Below are positions 1 through 11,235 of a stretch of 64,000 bases of DNA, piece after piece (position 1 is the first letter of the stretch; each line of letters opens with the position of its first letter). Origin of the DNA: Silene latifolia. Lineage: Eukaryota > Streptophyta > Magnoliopsida > Caryophyllales > Caryophyllaceae. A model generated the notes under the pieces. It saw only the letters and a program-made list of their open reading frames with translations. It did not search any database and was not told the origin of the DNA. The position numbers and the translations under genes are program-made. The DNA is taken from positions 18,351,541-18,415,540 of the forward strand of contig NC_133537.1 of assembly GCF_048544455.1 (NCBI RefSeq), read 5' to 3'.

Positions 1-99
1 TAGCTCCTATCTTCAGCTGTTGATTATTGACAATCTTTTAGATGTACGGATTTTAATCACCAAAAACATAATTAAAACAGATACAAATATATCAGTTCA

Positions 100-786
100 A
101 AAAAAGAAAAGTGTTGTTTTAACAAGAAAAAATGTAATTGTAGACTCAAAAAGTGTAATTTTAGTTGACTAAAGTGTAATTCTAACAAAATAAAGTGAAA
201 TTATAACATAAACAAGTGTCATTTTATTCAAGAACAGTGTAAATTTAATAATAACACTTTATTTTGTTAAAATTACACTTTTGTTGCTAAAATAACACTT
301 TATGCTGCTACAATTTCACCTTCTTTTGCTTCAATTACACTGTTGCCAGTTAAAATAACACTTTATTTTGTTAGAATTACACTTTTGTCTGCTATAATTA
401 CACTTTTGTTTGTTGAAATTACACTTTTGTCTTTTAAAATAACATTTGATTTTGTTAGAATCACACTTTTGTTGCTAAAATAACACTTTATGCTGCTACA
501 ATTTCACCTTCTTTTGCTTCAATTACACTGTTGCCAGTTAAAATAACACTTTATTTTGTTAGAATTACACTTTTGTCTGCTATAATTACACTTTTGTTTG
601 TTGAAATTACACTTTCGTCTTTTAAAATAACATTTGATCTTGTTAGAATTACACTTTTGTTGCTAAAATAACACTTTATGCTGCTACAATTACACTTTTT
701 TTTTTATAAAATTTCACTGTTGCCTGTTGAAATTACACTTTATATTGTTAGAATTACACTTTTGTCTGCTAAAATTACACTTCTTT
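100..786 (-). repeat. short tandem array, TTACACTTT type (block 1 of B0)
   Basis: Dozens of diverged copies of a unit of about 20-24 bp contain TTACACTTT (AAAGTGTAA on the minus strand). A larger repeat is visible inside it: the stretch around 280-440 recurs at about 460-625 and partly at 650-760, including the shared words ATGCTGCTACAATTTCACC and GTTGCCAGTTAAAATAACAC. No coding function is visible. Confidence 0.75.
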
Positions 787-852
787 TTTAAAAGTGTAAT
801 TTTAATCAACTCACCCTTGAATTATAAAGGATTATCATTTTGTGATAGTCTG

Positions 853-1305
853 TTATGTTGCATGCCAACTTTTGAAACTCTCTATCCCTGGCTGATACGA
901 GTTCATGGTTGTGGCCTTTGTGGAATCAATTCTTAATTCCCCATTCATCACGAATAGCCTGATCCTCGCTTTGCAACCAACACGCCTGACTTTGTGTCTC
1001 CTACCTGAGTCTTGGCCGCCACTACACTCCAATTGTCCCTTATGTTTGAACCCCTCCCGGTTGCATACCAACAGTTTAGATTTGATTTCCCCTCCACGCC
1101 ATCTCTTAGTCGTGTACGTACGTACATCAAAACCACAAGCAACGGCATAAATTCTATAAAACGTCACTGCTTCCTCTATTTCCAGGAACTCCTGCTCAAC
1201 ATAGGGGGTGAACTTAGCTTCAACGTCTTTGCAAAATTCTTCTTCGTTCGGCTTTCGTTTCCCATCGTGCTCAATATTATCTGACAATAGCGTAATTATT
1301 ATCAA
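853..1305 (-). pseudogene. FAR1 DNA-binding domain remnant (FAR1/FHY3/MULE-derived)
   Basis: The minus-strand 150-codon frame reads as a FAR1-type DNA-binding domain. It contains PYVEQEFLEIEEAVTFY, then CGFDVRTYTTKRWRGGEI, LVCNREGF and GCKARIRL, in the order typical of FAR1/FHY3 proteins and of the Mutator-like transposases they derive from. In the family, zinc is bound by two Cys and a terminal His-x-His; here the two Cys (in LVCNREG and GCKAR) are visible, but the final pair seems lost, the sequence reading TTMNSY instead. No transposase core or SWIM finger follows, so this is a fragment. It is flanked on both sides by non-coding tandem arrays inside element B0. It is either the residue of an autonomous MULE or a captured domain. 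I see no evidence of expression. Confidence 0.75.
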
Positions 1306-1336
1306 TTGTTTTCATAACAACTTAAAGTAACCCATA

Positions 1337-2080
1337 TTCCTAAAATTATATATTTCTTAAAATTAGACTTTTTGTAATTACCATTACACTTTTGTCTGTT
1401 AGAATTATACTTTCTACTATTACAATTACAGTTTACAAACTTACAGCTTTTCTGTTACAATCAACCCTTTTGTTGTTAAAATTACACTTTTGCCTGTTAC
1501 AATTATACTTGTTACTATTAGAATTAGAGTTAGAAAATTTACAGAATTTCTCTTTTACAATAACACTTTTACTGGTTTTTCGACTACAAAATTTACAAAA
1601 TTACACGTTTCTCAGTTAAAATTATAGGTTTTTCTATTACAGTTGCTGTTTCCCAATTTAGAACTTTTGCCTGCTATATCTGTTAAAATTACAGTTTTAT
1701 CTGTTAGAATTATACTTTCTATTATTACAATTACGAGTTTAAAAACTTACAACTTTTCATTCAATAAACCCTTTCGTTGTTATTACTCTTTTTTTGTCCT
1801 GCTACAATAACACTTTTAATAATCAAAATTACACTTTTATCTGTTATAATTACACTTTTATGAGTTATAATTACAATTTTTACAATTTCAAGTAAAGGTA
1901 CAAATATTACACTTTTGAAATTCAATTCTACCATAATAATTACAATAATACTTTTGTTGCTTAAAATCACACCATTTGTAGTTAAAATTATATTTATAAC
2001 CATTGTAATTACAATTTTTAATGTTACAGTTACACTTTATTCGTCTTCTTACAGTTTCACTGTTACAAACAACAACCTGA
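1337..2080 (-). repeat. short tandem array, TTACACTTT type (block 2 of B0)
   Basis: This continues the B0 array on the other side of the FAR1 remnant. Diverged units of about 20-25 bp share AAATTACACTTTT with interspersed CTGTTA words. Read on the minus strand, several units translate as KSVI-containing repeats, which is a by-product of the repeat phase rather than evidence of a gene. Confidence 0.7.
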
Positions 2081-2814
2081 AATATGATGTTTAACTCTAC
2101 CAGATAAATAACTCCAACATTTTCGAAGTTTAACTTAATATTCACATACTTGATGTTGAACTCTATAATGTTGGAGTTCATGTTAAAAGAGTGGATTTGC
2201 AGTTTTCACATAATAACAAACAAGCTTCAAAAATAACCTAAAATACACCTCCTCCTCATATTTAAACAACTGTTCATATTTAACCTAATGTTTTCATAAA
2301 AGACATGATATATAACCTAACTTTGAATGAAGAAAATAAATAAACAATCCAAATATTACCTTGGCTAAATGGAATCATTTGCATATCCGTCATTTTTAAC
2401 GTTGGGCGTTCGTCTTGTTGTTTGTTTCAAAGATTGGAGGATAATAATGGAAGATGATAAAGGAAGATAATAAAGGAAGCTGATAAAGGTAGATGATAAT
2501 TGAAGAAAGTAGGATTTGCTGTAAATTATCGCCAGGAAGATGAGATTTTTTTTTTTAAAATTGTGTTTTGGTGGAGTTTGTTTCGAAATGTGTTGAGGAA
2601 GGTTGTTGAGTGCTTATGCATGTGTTTGTGTGTGCACAGTGGGTAATAGGCAATACTAGTACATTAGTACTGACACATATGTCCTCTCTCCTCCTCAACC
2701 TATTTCCTTTTTTTTCACGCCTATAGTGGGTATTAAGTAGGCAAATCTCCACTCTCCATTCTTCTAATCCAAGGGCCCTAATAAAGACTTAGGGACTCAA
2801 AAGATATTAAGAAT

Positions 2815-2864
2815 TTAGGAGAACTTGACACTATATATATATATATAGCAAAGTTCTCCTATAT
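2815..2864. repeat. (TA)n tract with flanking inverted repeat at the B0/B1 junction
   Basis: AGGAGAACTT and AAGTTCTCCT face each other across a short (TA)n tract (2832-2847), making a hairpin-capable junction. This is the point where the two inverted B elements meet end to end. Confidence 0.75.
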
Positions 2865-3119
2865 ATTTTGAGTCCATAAGTCCCTCCCACAACCCTTGGA
2901 TCATGAATGGTGGAAGGTTTAGATTGAAAGCAAGAAACGCACTTAACACTAATTAATTTACTTCTCTCTCTAGTTTTAGTAATACTTTCACTAATTCATT
3001 ATCATACACAATTAACACCACTTTTTGTCTTATACTTCAAAGTTTTTGAAAATTATGTTAACATTTTTCCTGGTTCGGTTTTTTCATTTTTTTTTTCGAG
3101 ACAAGTTTTCGACATTTTA

Positions 3120-3970
3120 GGATTTTACGAGTGTAATTCTAACAGCAAAAAGTGTAATTTTAAGGAATATTTTTGAGAATTTAGCGTTTTACAAGTTTAA
3201 CTTCAATCTTTTCCGAGTGATTTTAACGAATAATATTTTGAATTTTTGTAATTTTATCACAAGTTATTGTAATTTAGCATTTTACGAGTGTTATTTTAAT
3301 GACAAAAAGTGTTATTTTAGTCCAGGTAAGTGTAATTTCAGTCCAATGAGATTGTTATTTTTAGTCAAGGAGAATGTAATTTTAGTCCAAAAAAGTGTAA
3401 TTTTAGTCCAGAAAAGTATAATTTCAGTCCACCGAGAATGTAATTTTAGTCCATTGAGAATGTAACATTAGTCCAATGAGAATATGAGAATATGACCAAG
3501 TCCATTGAGAGTGTAACATTAGTCCAATAGAGGTAAGTGTAATTCTAATAGAAAAAAGTGTAATTCTAACAACAAAAAGTGTAATTCTAACAACAAAAAG
3601 TGTAATTTTAGCCGAAAAAAGTGTTATTCTAACAAAAAAAAGTAAAATTTTAACAGAAAAAAGTGTAATTCTAACAACAAAAAGTGTAATTTTAGCCGAA
3701 AAAAGTGTTATTCTAGCAAAAAAAAGTATAATTTTAACAGAAAAAAGTGTAAGTTTAATGGAGAAAAGTGTAATTTTAACAGAAAAATGTGTAATTCTAA
3801 CAACAATAAAAAGTGTAATTTTAACAGAAAAAGTGTAATTTTAGTCGAAAAAAGTGTTATTCTAGCAGAAAAAAGTGTTATTCTAGCCGAAAAAAGTGTT
3901 ATTCTAGCAAAAAAAAGTGTAATTTTAATAAAAAAAGAGTGTAATTTTAATGGAAAAAGTGTAATACCTT
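3120..3970 (+). repeat. GTGTAATTTTA tandem array of B1
   Basis: About forty diverged units of 19-24 bp have the form AAAAAGTGTAATTTTAGYC/ACAG. The phase is regular enough to leave a short open frame at 3787-3972 with repeated KSVIL-type pentads. It is the same family as the B0 arrays, in the opposite orientation. Confidence 0.8.
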
Positions 3971-4439
3971 AAAAATAAGACTATATTTTAAATATATCTA
4001 AGATTAAAAAAAAAACGACATCTACCCCATTACACTTTTTCATTTGTTTTTTTTTTAAAAAAATCAACTCTCCAACATCTTAAAAACACCAACACAACTT
4101 TTACTCAAAGAAAAGTGATATTAAGTGAGATCTAAAATTTAAAAAAACGAGTTCACCCATAAAACCGCCAACGACATCCAACAACATCACTGACAACAAC
4201 ACAACACAAAAAAAAAACAAAAAAAAAAAACAAACAGCCAAAACTGAAAAAGAATAAAAAATGAAAAGAGATATGAAAACCAAGTTCACCCACAATACCC
4301 ATTTAAACACCAAAAACAACCAACAACAAAAACGAAAAAAACAAAAAAAAAACAAAAACTAGATCTGGAAAATATTATTGAAAAGAAGAAGAAGAATAAA
4401 GTACCAAAAACAACCAACACCACCAACTCAAATTTTTTT

Positions 4440-4860
4440 TTTTTTTTTTTTTAAAAAACACAAAACTGGAAAAGAAAAAAAAGAAGAATAAAAAAAAAAG
4501 CCCAGATCTGGAAAACGTGAAAGGGGAAGGGGAAGGGGAAGCATGCGGTGGGTGGTGTGGTGGTGGTGTCGGGTGGAGAGGAGAGGAGAGGTGCTCGTGT
4601 GGGGATGCGGGTGCGGCTGGTGGGTGGCGGGGTGGTGGGCTGGTGGGTGGCGGGTTGGGGTGGGTGGTGGTGAGTGGGAGAGGGTGATTTTTTTGGGGTC
4701 GTGTGAGGGTGAGGGTGAGGGTGGCTGTGGTGGTGGCGGTGGGGCTGGGTGGTGCCCGGTGGGGAGGGTTGGTGAGGAAGAGGGGGGAATTTTTTTTTAT
4801 TTTTTAGGTTTTGAATTTGTTTGGTTTTTTAGAGAGGAGAGGTTTTTGAGAGATAAAAAA
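4440..4860 (+). repeat. G-rich GGTGG core of B1
   Basis: After a poly(T) run (4432-4452) and a purine tract, bases 4520-4770 are strongly G-rich on the plus strand. They include GGGGAAGGGGAAGGGGAAG, GGGTGGCGGG and GGGTGAGGGTGAGGG, all compatible with G-quadruplex formation. The long open frame here (4543-4863) has W/G/R/V-only composition and is a composition artefact. B2 has the corresponding core at 11,550-12,110. Confidence 0.65.
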
Positions 4861-4962
4861 TGAGTGAAATTATGAGATATGAGAGAGAAGTGGTGTTTGG
4901 AAAAGTATATATATTAAATTAGTAGTTAATTAGGAAGAGTTAGTGATTAACACAAATTCTTA

Positions 4963-5140
4963 TTTCAAACCGTCATATCCGTCTGAAATGGTCAGACGGA
5001 TACCATTTCCTCTCACAAAAAACTCATTTAGGGTGTGAGTGGGAAAGCACATGGGGTGTCCCACCACCCATGTGCTTCTCACTTGTGAGAGGTCTTATTG
5101 CGGTCAGAAATAAGGCGGTCTTAAGCAAGACGGACTAAGT
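4963..5140. mobile_element. MITE-like foldback nested in B1
   Basis: It begins ACAAATTCTTATTTC followed by ACCGTC, and its reverse-complement end reads CCGTCTTGCTTAAGACCG followed by CCTTATTTC. Inner palindromes include CCGTCTGAAATGGTCAGACGG and GCACATGGGG...CCCATGTGC. Related short elements begin or end with (A)CACAAATTCT at about 14,190, 17,515, 18,905 and 61,952. Confidence 0.4.
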
Positions 5141-5290
5141 GATTAATTAGTATAGGTAGTGAGAGAGTGGGTTTAATGAGCTTTAATCCCTCCTTTTTGC
5201 TTTCAATCTCAACCCTCCATCTTCCTCATCCAATGGCTCTAAAGAGAACTTATGGACTCAAATGTAAGAGATGGACTCTCTTGATCTTTA

Positions 5291-5293
<3 letters not shown>

Positions 5294-5323
<30 letters not shown>
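5294..5323. repeat. (TA)15 microsatellite between B1 and E1
   Basis: An uninterrupted TA tract separates the end of B1 from the terminal GGCCGGATCC of E1. Confidence 0.95.
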
Positions 5324-5325
<2 letters not shown>

Positions 5326-6284
5326 CCGGATCCGGTGAGGCACCTCATTATGGCGAGGCGGCCGGTCTCACCAAATTACTACCTTGGACTGATTTGCATT
5401 ATACATGGATGGGCTGATTTTGTAATGTTGGACTGAAAAAACAAGGATGAAAATTAGGGGTCAACAAGAAACTTTTCATTTGGTCCAAAACACTTTCTCT
5501 CTCTAATCTAAAAAAAAGCCCAAATACCTTATTCTCTCTAATCTAAACAAAAGGCCCAAATTCTTTCCTTCCAAAACTACTGAGTTTGTGCGCTTATACA
5601 AAATCACTCAATTTGGGCGTCGATTTCAAAGAGGCGATATCATCAAATTTGTGAGACGATTTCATCAAAATAATCAAATTCTGACAATCAAAGAGGCGAA
5701 TTCATCAAATTAATCGATTTCTTAGAAGATTTCGAGGTAATTTCCAGGTAATTTCATATTATTTGATGAAAAATTGATTTTCTTAACTTCGTTCATTAAT
5801 TGATGATATAATGATCAAATTTGAACAAAATCGAACTGTTTTGTAAATTTATAAGGATCAAAAGCAAGTATTTCGTTAGTTTAGGTTTGAATTCGATCAA
5901 AACCGAGCAATTGAGCAATTTCGTCATTCGCGGTGTAAAATTTGTTGATTTTGTTTAATTACATCCAAAAAATGATCTAATGATATCTACTAATGATAGT
6001 TTGGATGAAGATATGCAATGTCTTTTTATGCAAAGCATTAGTAGGTATTATATTACCACGTTTTTCATAGCTAGAGTACCAAATCGACCATTTGGCCTAT
6101 CTTCAACAATCAATGATATTAATCCAAACTATCATATTCTCAAAGACGGTAAGTTGTATCAGTTGAAGTGTTGTACTTGCAGGCTACAATAAGCAAGTAC
6201 AACAATGTAAGGAGTTTCTTATGAAAAGTTGCTGCAACAGTGATGAAAATTTTATACATAAACAAGAATGAACTAATGAAGTAA

Positions 6285-7735
6285 TGTGGATTAGGGAGAA
6301 ACATTTAATAGATCACCTATTTTGTTCTTTGCCTTATTTTGTGAATCTCAGTCCTTGTGTTGTGAATCCTAGAGCTTGTTTTGTGAACTTGTAAGATAAT
6401 TTTCTAGAACTTGGTCACCATAAGTGTTAGGAATCACCTATTTTGCTCTTTACCTTATTTTTGTGAATCTCAGTCCTTGTGTTGTGAATCCTAGAGCTTG
6501 TTTTGTGAACCTGTAAGATCATTTTCTAAAACTTGGTCACCATAAGTGTTAGGAATCACCTATTTTGCTATTTGCCTTATTTTGTGAATCTCAGACCTTG
6601 TTCAGTGAATCGTAAGGCTTGTTTTGTGAAACTTGCTCATCATAAGTGGTTAAAGTCGCCTATTTTGCCATTTTCCTTATTTGGTGAATCTCAGACCTCG
6701 TTTTGTGAATCTCAGACCTTATTCTGTTAATCTCAAACCTTATTATGTGAATGTCACTTAGAGCTTAATTTGTGAACTTAGAAGCTAATATTCTTAAATT
6801 TTGTTATAAGTGATAAGAGATAACCTGTTTTGCTCTTCTCCTGATTTTGTGAATCTCGGTCCTTATGTTGTGAATCCTATAGCTTGTTTTGTGAACCTGT
6901 AAGATAATTTTCTAAAACTTGGTCATTATAGGTGTTAGGAATCACCTATTTTGTTCTTTGCCTTATTTTGTGAATCTCAGTCCTTATTTTGTGAATCTCA
7001 TACCTTATTTAGTGAATCTTAAGGCTTGTTTTGTGAAACTTGATCATCATAAGTGGTTAAAATCACCTATTTTGCTCTTTTCTTTATTAGGTGAATCTCA
7101 GACTTTGTTTTGTGAATCTCAGACCTTGTTAAGTGAATCTTAGAGCTTGTTTTGTGAAACTTGGTCATCATAAGTGGTTAAAATCACGTTTTTGCTCTTT
7201 TCCTTATTTGGTGAATCTCGGACCTTATTTTGTGAATCTCATATCTTATTCAAAGTGAATCTTAAGGCTTGTTTTGTGAAACTTGATCATCATAATTGGT
7301 TAAAATAACCTATTTTGCTCTTTTCTTTATTAGGTGAATCTCAGACTTTGTTTTGTGAATCTCAGACCTTGTTCAGTGAATCTTAGAGGTTGTTTTGTAA
7401 AACTTGGTCATCATAAGTGGTTAAAATCACGTTTTTTGCTATTTTCCTTATTTGGTGAATCTCAGACCTTATTTTGTGAATCTCATACTTTATTTAGTGA
7501 ATCTTAGGGCTTGTTTTGTGAAACTTGGTCATCATAAGTGATTAAAATCACCTTTTTTGCTCTTTTCTTTATTCGGTGAATCTCAGACTTTGTTTTGTGA
7601 ATCTCAGATCTTGTTCAGTGAATCTTAGAGCTTGTTTTGTGAAACTTGGTCTTAAAATCACCTTTTTTGCTCTTTTCCTTATTTGGTGAATCTCAGACCT
7701 TATTTTGTGAATCTCATACCTTATTCAGATTTTAA
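6285..7735 (+). repeat. Higher-order tandem array of E1 (about 121-bp units of 21-bp words)
   Basis: The basic word TTTTGTGAATCTCAGACCTT (about 21 bp) is repeated and grouped into units of about 120-123 bp. Each unit contains one TTGGTCATCATAAGTGGTTA and one ATCACCTATTTTGCTCTTTT segment. The GTTTTGTGAAACTTG phase recurs at about 7029, 7149, 7272 and 7394. A single stray copy lies at 9180-9270. The same array appears reverse-complemented in E2 (15,010-16,060). Short ORFs here (such as 6533-6730 and 6919-7143) are repeat by-products. Confidence 0.85.
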
Positions 7736-8106
7736 ATGCATATAATGTGCCTTATACGGTCATCGACGGAACTAGTTTGTCTTCAGATCAATAGAATTGG
7801 TTTTTCGCGCTTTATAATCCGTAACTATATCTATGTTATCATAATAGGATATTGTGTTATAATACCTGGCTTTTGTGTCACAGAATATTATTTGGCTCTA
7901 TGGAATAACGTAACAAGTTAATAGAATAACACGGTTACTCTATGTGATAACATGACAAGTTCTTTGGAATAACACTACATGCTCTTTGGAATAACATGAG
8001 AAACATATGACTCGAATACTCGGGTGAAGTGGTGACTTATAAACTTATATTGTGGCCATTACATCAACTGTAGTGTGTTGGTGGAATATTCAGTTTCTAC
8101 TAAACT

Positions 8107-8178
8107 AGCTCATTAGCTCAATTGGTAGAGCATTTGTGCAATTGCACAAAGGATGTAGGTTCAATTCCTACATGAGCT
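8107..8178 (+). tRNA. tRNA-like sequence, non-canonical anticodon arm
   Basis: A 72-nt stretch folds like a tRNA. It has a perfect 7-bp acceptor stem (AGCTCAT with ATGAGCT), a D arm (GCTC-AATTGGTA-GAGC) and a T arm (GTAGG-TTCAATT-CCTAC). The internal promoter boxes A (TAGCTCAATTGGTAGAGC) and B (GGTTCAATTCC) are intact. The anticodon arm is an 18-nt palindrome, TTTGTGCAATTGCACAAA, leaving a 6-nt loop, so no canonical anticodon can be assigned. It is probably a tRNA-derived pseudogene or SINE-type head inside E1. Confidence 0.5.
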
Positions 8179-8367
8179 TCTATTATCAATATATGTAACA
8201 TAAGTGTTACTTTATCAAATAAACAATGTTATTATATATACGAAACAATGTTACATTATCAAATAACTAGTGTTATTCTTAGCTAGCATCACTTTGTTCG
8301 ATAATTATTGTTACCACATAGAACAACTAATGTTACTACAAAGTGTAACTAGTGCTTTATATATGTT

Positions 8368-8436
8368 CGTCTATGTGGGGCTCGAACCCACACCATGTGC
8401 AATAACACATTGCTCTACCTTTTGAGCTAATAGACG
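8368..8436 (-). tRNA. second tRNA-like sequence, inverted
   Basis: On the minus strand a 69-nt stretch has a perfect acceptor stem (CGTCTAT with ATAGACG), a D arm (GCTC-AAAAGGTA-GAGC) and a perfect T arm (GTGGG-TTCGAGC-CCCAC). The anticodon arm, ATGTG-TTATTG-CACAT, again has a 6-nt loop, and the variable region is only 3 nt. It lies 190 bp from the first tRNA-like copy, facing it. A functional tRNA is unlikely. Confidence 0.45.
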
Positions 8437-8439
8437 ACA

Positions 8440-9940
8440 ATGGCCAAATCCGATATGAAAGTAGACAAATAACAACTTATACTCGTAGATAAGAATTTTT
8501 CAACCCAAACTAGCACTAACAAGGCTCAGTGAGTCAGTGCATGTGTAGCCCTTTTCAGGTATAGTAGAAAACCTCTCGCATTCGGGTTAGTCCAATGTTA
8601 AATTACATATGTAAATGCCTTAAAATTCCATGTTAACATCCCAAGACACCCCTATCTCCATTTATTAAGATTCCACAGTTAAGCTGAAAAGTATTGACAA
8701 TATGCTATGTATCCATGAACATACCATTTAAAACATGACCATTTTACAGCAGCTTCAAAATCAGACCAGACTTGCAGGCATGATAGCTCCTAACTACGAA
8801 TGAGTTGGGGTGCCCCACAGGTACCAAATGAAAGCTGCAAGTATTTGAGTTAGCTTTCACCTCCAACAAGAATCACCCCAAAATCTTGCCTGGTTTGGGA
8901 GATATGTCCAACAGCGTCGTCTTGCATTCATGTCATTCAAAATATCAGATACTTGTCGTACTTCCTCTAATTTAATGCACCTTCCTAGAATAGTCATCAA
9001 TAGCCTACCAATATATCGTTGATCTTAGCAATTTACATAGTACGATCCAAATGATATACAATGCCAAAAAAAAAGGTTGAGAATTGGGCCTGCAACAAAC
9101 AAATTCTACAATAATGTAAGACACAAATCATGAAACATGCTACATTTCATATGGAGTACTATTTTAATGTGAGACGGTTATCACCTATTTTGCTATTTTC
9201 TTTATTAGGTGAATCTCAGACTTTGTTTTGTGAATCTCAGACCTTGTTCAGTGAATCTTAGAGCTTGAATTTCATCAAATACTTCGAAATGGACAAAGCT
9301 AAGAATTTCATCAGGTATAACATAGTACAGAGTAATAATATCAATAGAATAGCACAATTTTAACATTACCGTAATATAACTCAAGAATGCAGAAGATTAA
9401 GTCTAAAAATTCAGCTAAAAATGCAATCAAACGCTATGAAATTCATTAGGCACATAATAAGATTGCGATCCTACAACATAATATTCAACTGATTACAAAG
9501 TTGAACGAAAAATTGAAATCAATAACTGAAACACATATACAAAAACATTTAGAGAAAAATATTCAGAAATCCGAACATAAATACAAATTCAAAACCGACA
9601 ACAAAAGTATACTAACTATCATAAATAATTCACGAATTTCGACACAATTGACGAACTATAAACCAGATCAAGTTAGGGTTTCGACATTTAGCCATTTAGG
9701 AATCAATTGAAACTAATAGTTTTACACATAAACTGAAAAAATTAATGTACAAAGGCACATAAAGGTAAATAAGAAAGAATTTAAACAAATAAAAGACTCA
9801 CCAGCATCATAGAACAAGCTTGAAGAAGATAGAAAGACGTATGATTGTAAATTTGTAATTGAGAGGAAAAAAAGAGGAGAGAGAAAGTGAAATGGACAAA
9901 TGAATGGATCTACTGAGTGAAGAAGCGCGTGTTTTCTTAT
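8440..9940. other. interior of E1 without recognisable genes
   Basis: AT-rich sequence with no family-recognisable ORF. Bases 9180-9270 are an isolated copy of the E array. The segment 9940-10,057 is the right-end terminal region and includes GGACACGTGGCATCATCTGG. Confidence 0.6.
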
Positions 9941-10052
9941 TGGAAAAATAAGGGGGGACACGTGGCATCATCTGGGGAGTCTATAATTATTAGATCTGAC
10001 GGTTTAGAAGGTGTCCAGCCGCCTCACCCTAAGAAGGGTGTCTCACATGATT

Positions 10053-10153
<101 letters not shown>

Positions 10154-10394
10154 ATTGAGTCTCTAAGTCCCTCTAAGGGCCATTGGATGAGAAAATGGAT
10201 AGTTGAGATGGATGGAGAAGGGATGGATTAAGGACTATTAAAAAGAAAAGGAAAAAAATGTGGATGGTTGGATTGAAATGAATGGTTGAGATTGAAATTA
10301 ACAAAAAAAAATATTTCACTAATCAAATTTCTATACACTAATTAATTTTTCTTTCTCTCTCTAGCCTCTAATTAATCAGTTTTGAGTTTCAGAT

Positions 10395-11235
10395 TTCAGA
10401 AGTGTAAATGTAACATTGTATGAGTTTTACAAGTGTAAATCTGATATTTTATGAGTGTAAATGTAACATTTTAAGAGTGTAAATTTGATTTTTTGTGACG
10501 AAAATTTTGAATTTATATAATTTTAACATTTTACAAGTGTAAATTTGATGTTTTACGAGTGTAAATGTAACATTTTAGGAGTGTAAATTTAATTTTTGTG
10601 ACGGAAATTTTGAATTTATATAATTTTAACATTTTACAAGTGTAAATTTGATGTTTTACGAGTGTAAATGTAACATTTTAAGAGTGTAAATTTGATTTTT
10701 TTTTGTGACGAAAATTTTGAATTTATATAATTTTAACATTTTACAAGTGTAAATTTGATATTTTACGAGTGTAAATGTAATATTTTGGTCCTTTGAGTGT
10801 AACTTTGGTTCTTTACAAGTGTAACTTTGGTCTTTTATGTGTAACTTTAGTCCTTTATAAGTATAACTTGAGTCCGACCACCGACAAACACCACCACCGT
10901 CATCCTCCACCGCCAATTCCTATCCACACAAAAATCTATTGTAGATCTGAAAGGAAAAAAAAGGTTATTTGACGAGTGTAACTGTAAAGAAATGCGACTG
11001 TAACGTAAAGAAATGCGAGTGTAAATGTAAAGAAATATGAATGTAAATGTAAAGAAATACGAGTGTAAATCTAATATAGTAAAAGTGTAAATCTAAAAAA
11101 AAAATCTAGTATAGTAGAAGTGTAAATCTAATGTAGTAAAAGTATAAATCTAATATAGTAGAAGGGTAAATCTGAAAAATGGGTGTAAGTGTAATAAAAT
11201 ACGAGTGTAAATGTATAATATACTAAAAGTGAAAA
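10395..11235 (+). repeat. GTGTAAAT tandem array of B2
   Basis: Short units, GAGTGTAAATGTAACATTTT and relatives, are organised at 10,440-10,780 into about three longer repeats of roughly 103 bp. Each longer repeat contains TTTTGTGACGAAAATTTTG. From 10,975 the units change to GTAAAGAAATGCGAGTGTAA and then to CTAATATAGTAAAAGTGTAA. It ends in an (AAT)n run near 11,250. Confidence 0.8.

Larger units (their letters stand above)
1..2831 (-). mobile_element. B0: partial B-family element, inverted relative to B1
   Basis: The right end of this element lies against the (TA)n tract at 2832. Read on the minus strand from 2831 it gives a GAGTCC...AAGTC...GGGCCCTTGGAT terminal region, matching the left end of B1 and both ends of B2. 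Further in, the minus strand shows the same AAAGTGTAATTTTA-type array that B1 carries on the plus strand, so B0 is an inverted relative of B1. Its other end is outside the window. A FAR1-domain remnant (853-1305) lies between two array blocks. Bases 2380-2550 are a purine-rich stretch with GATGATAAAGGAAG-like repeats. Membership of a Mutator-like (MULE) group is inferred from the FAR1 remnant only. Confidence 0.55.
2848..5293 (+). mobile_element. B1: non-coding B-family TIR element
   Basis: The left end (from about 2855) reads TTTTGAGTCCATAAGTCC followed by CCCTTGGATCATGAATGG. The reverse complement of the right end (about 5170-5265) reads TTTGAGTCCATAAG followed by GCCATTGGATGAG and GGTTGAGATTGAAAGC. 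These are imperfect terminal inverted repeats of roughly 80-100 bp. Between them come a GTGTAATTTTA array (3120-3970), an A/C-rich stretch, a G-rich GGTGG core (4520-4770) and a nested MITE (4963-5140). Both sides abut (TA)n. No ORF with family resemblance is present. B2 has the same internal order. The superfamily is unresolved; the TA-microsatellite setting recalls microsatellite-targeting MITEs such as rice micron. Confidence 0.6.

Noticed and set aside
3787-3972. Open frame with repeated KSVIL pentads in the B1 array
   Set aside because: It follows from the phase of a diverged tandem repeat, the same pentads occur in B0 on the other strand, and there is no gene context.
4543-4863. 106-codon Trp/Gly/Arg-rich frame
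   Set aside because: It lies in the GGTGG core, composition is fully explained by the repeat, and no domain is visible.
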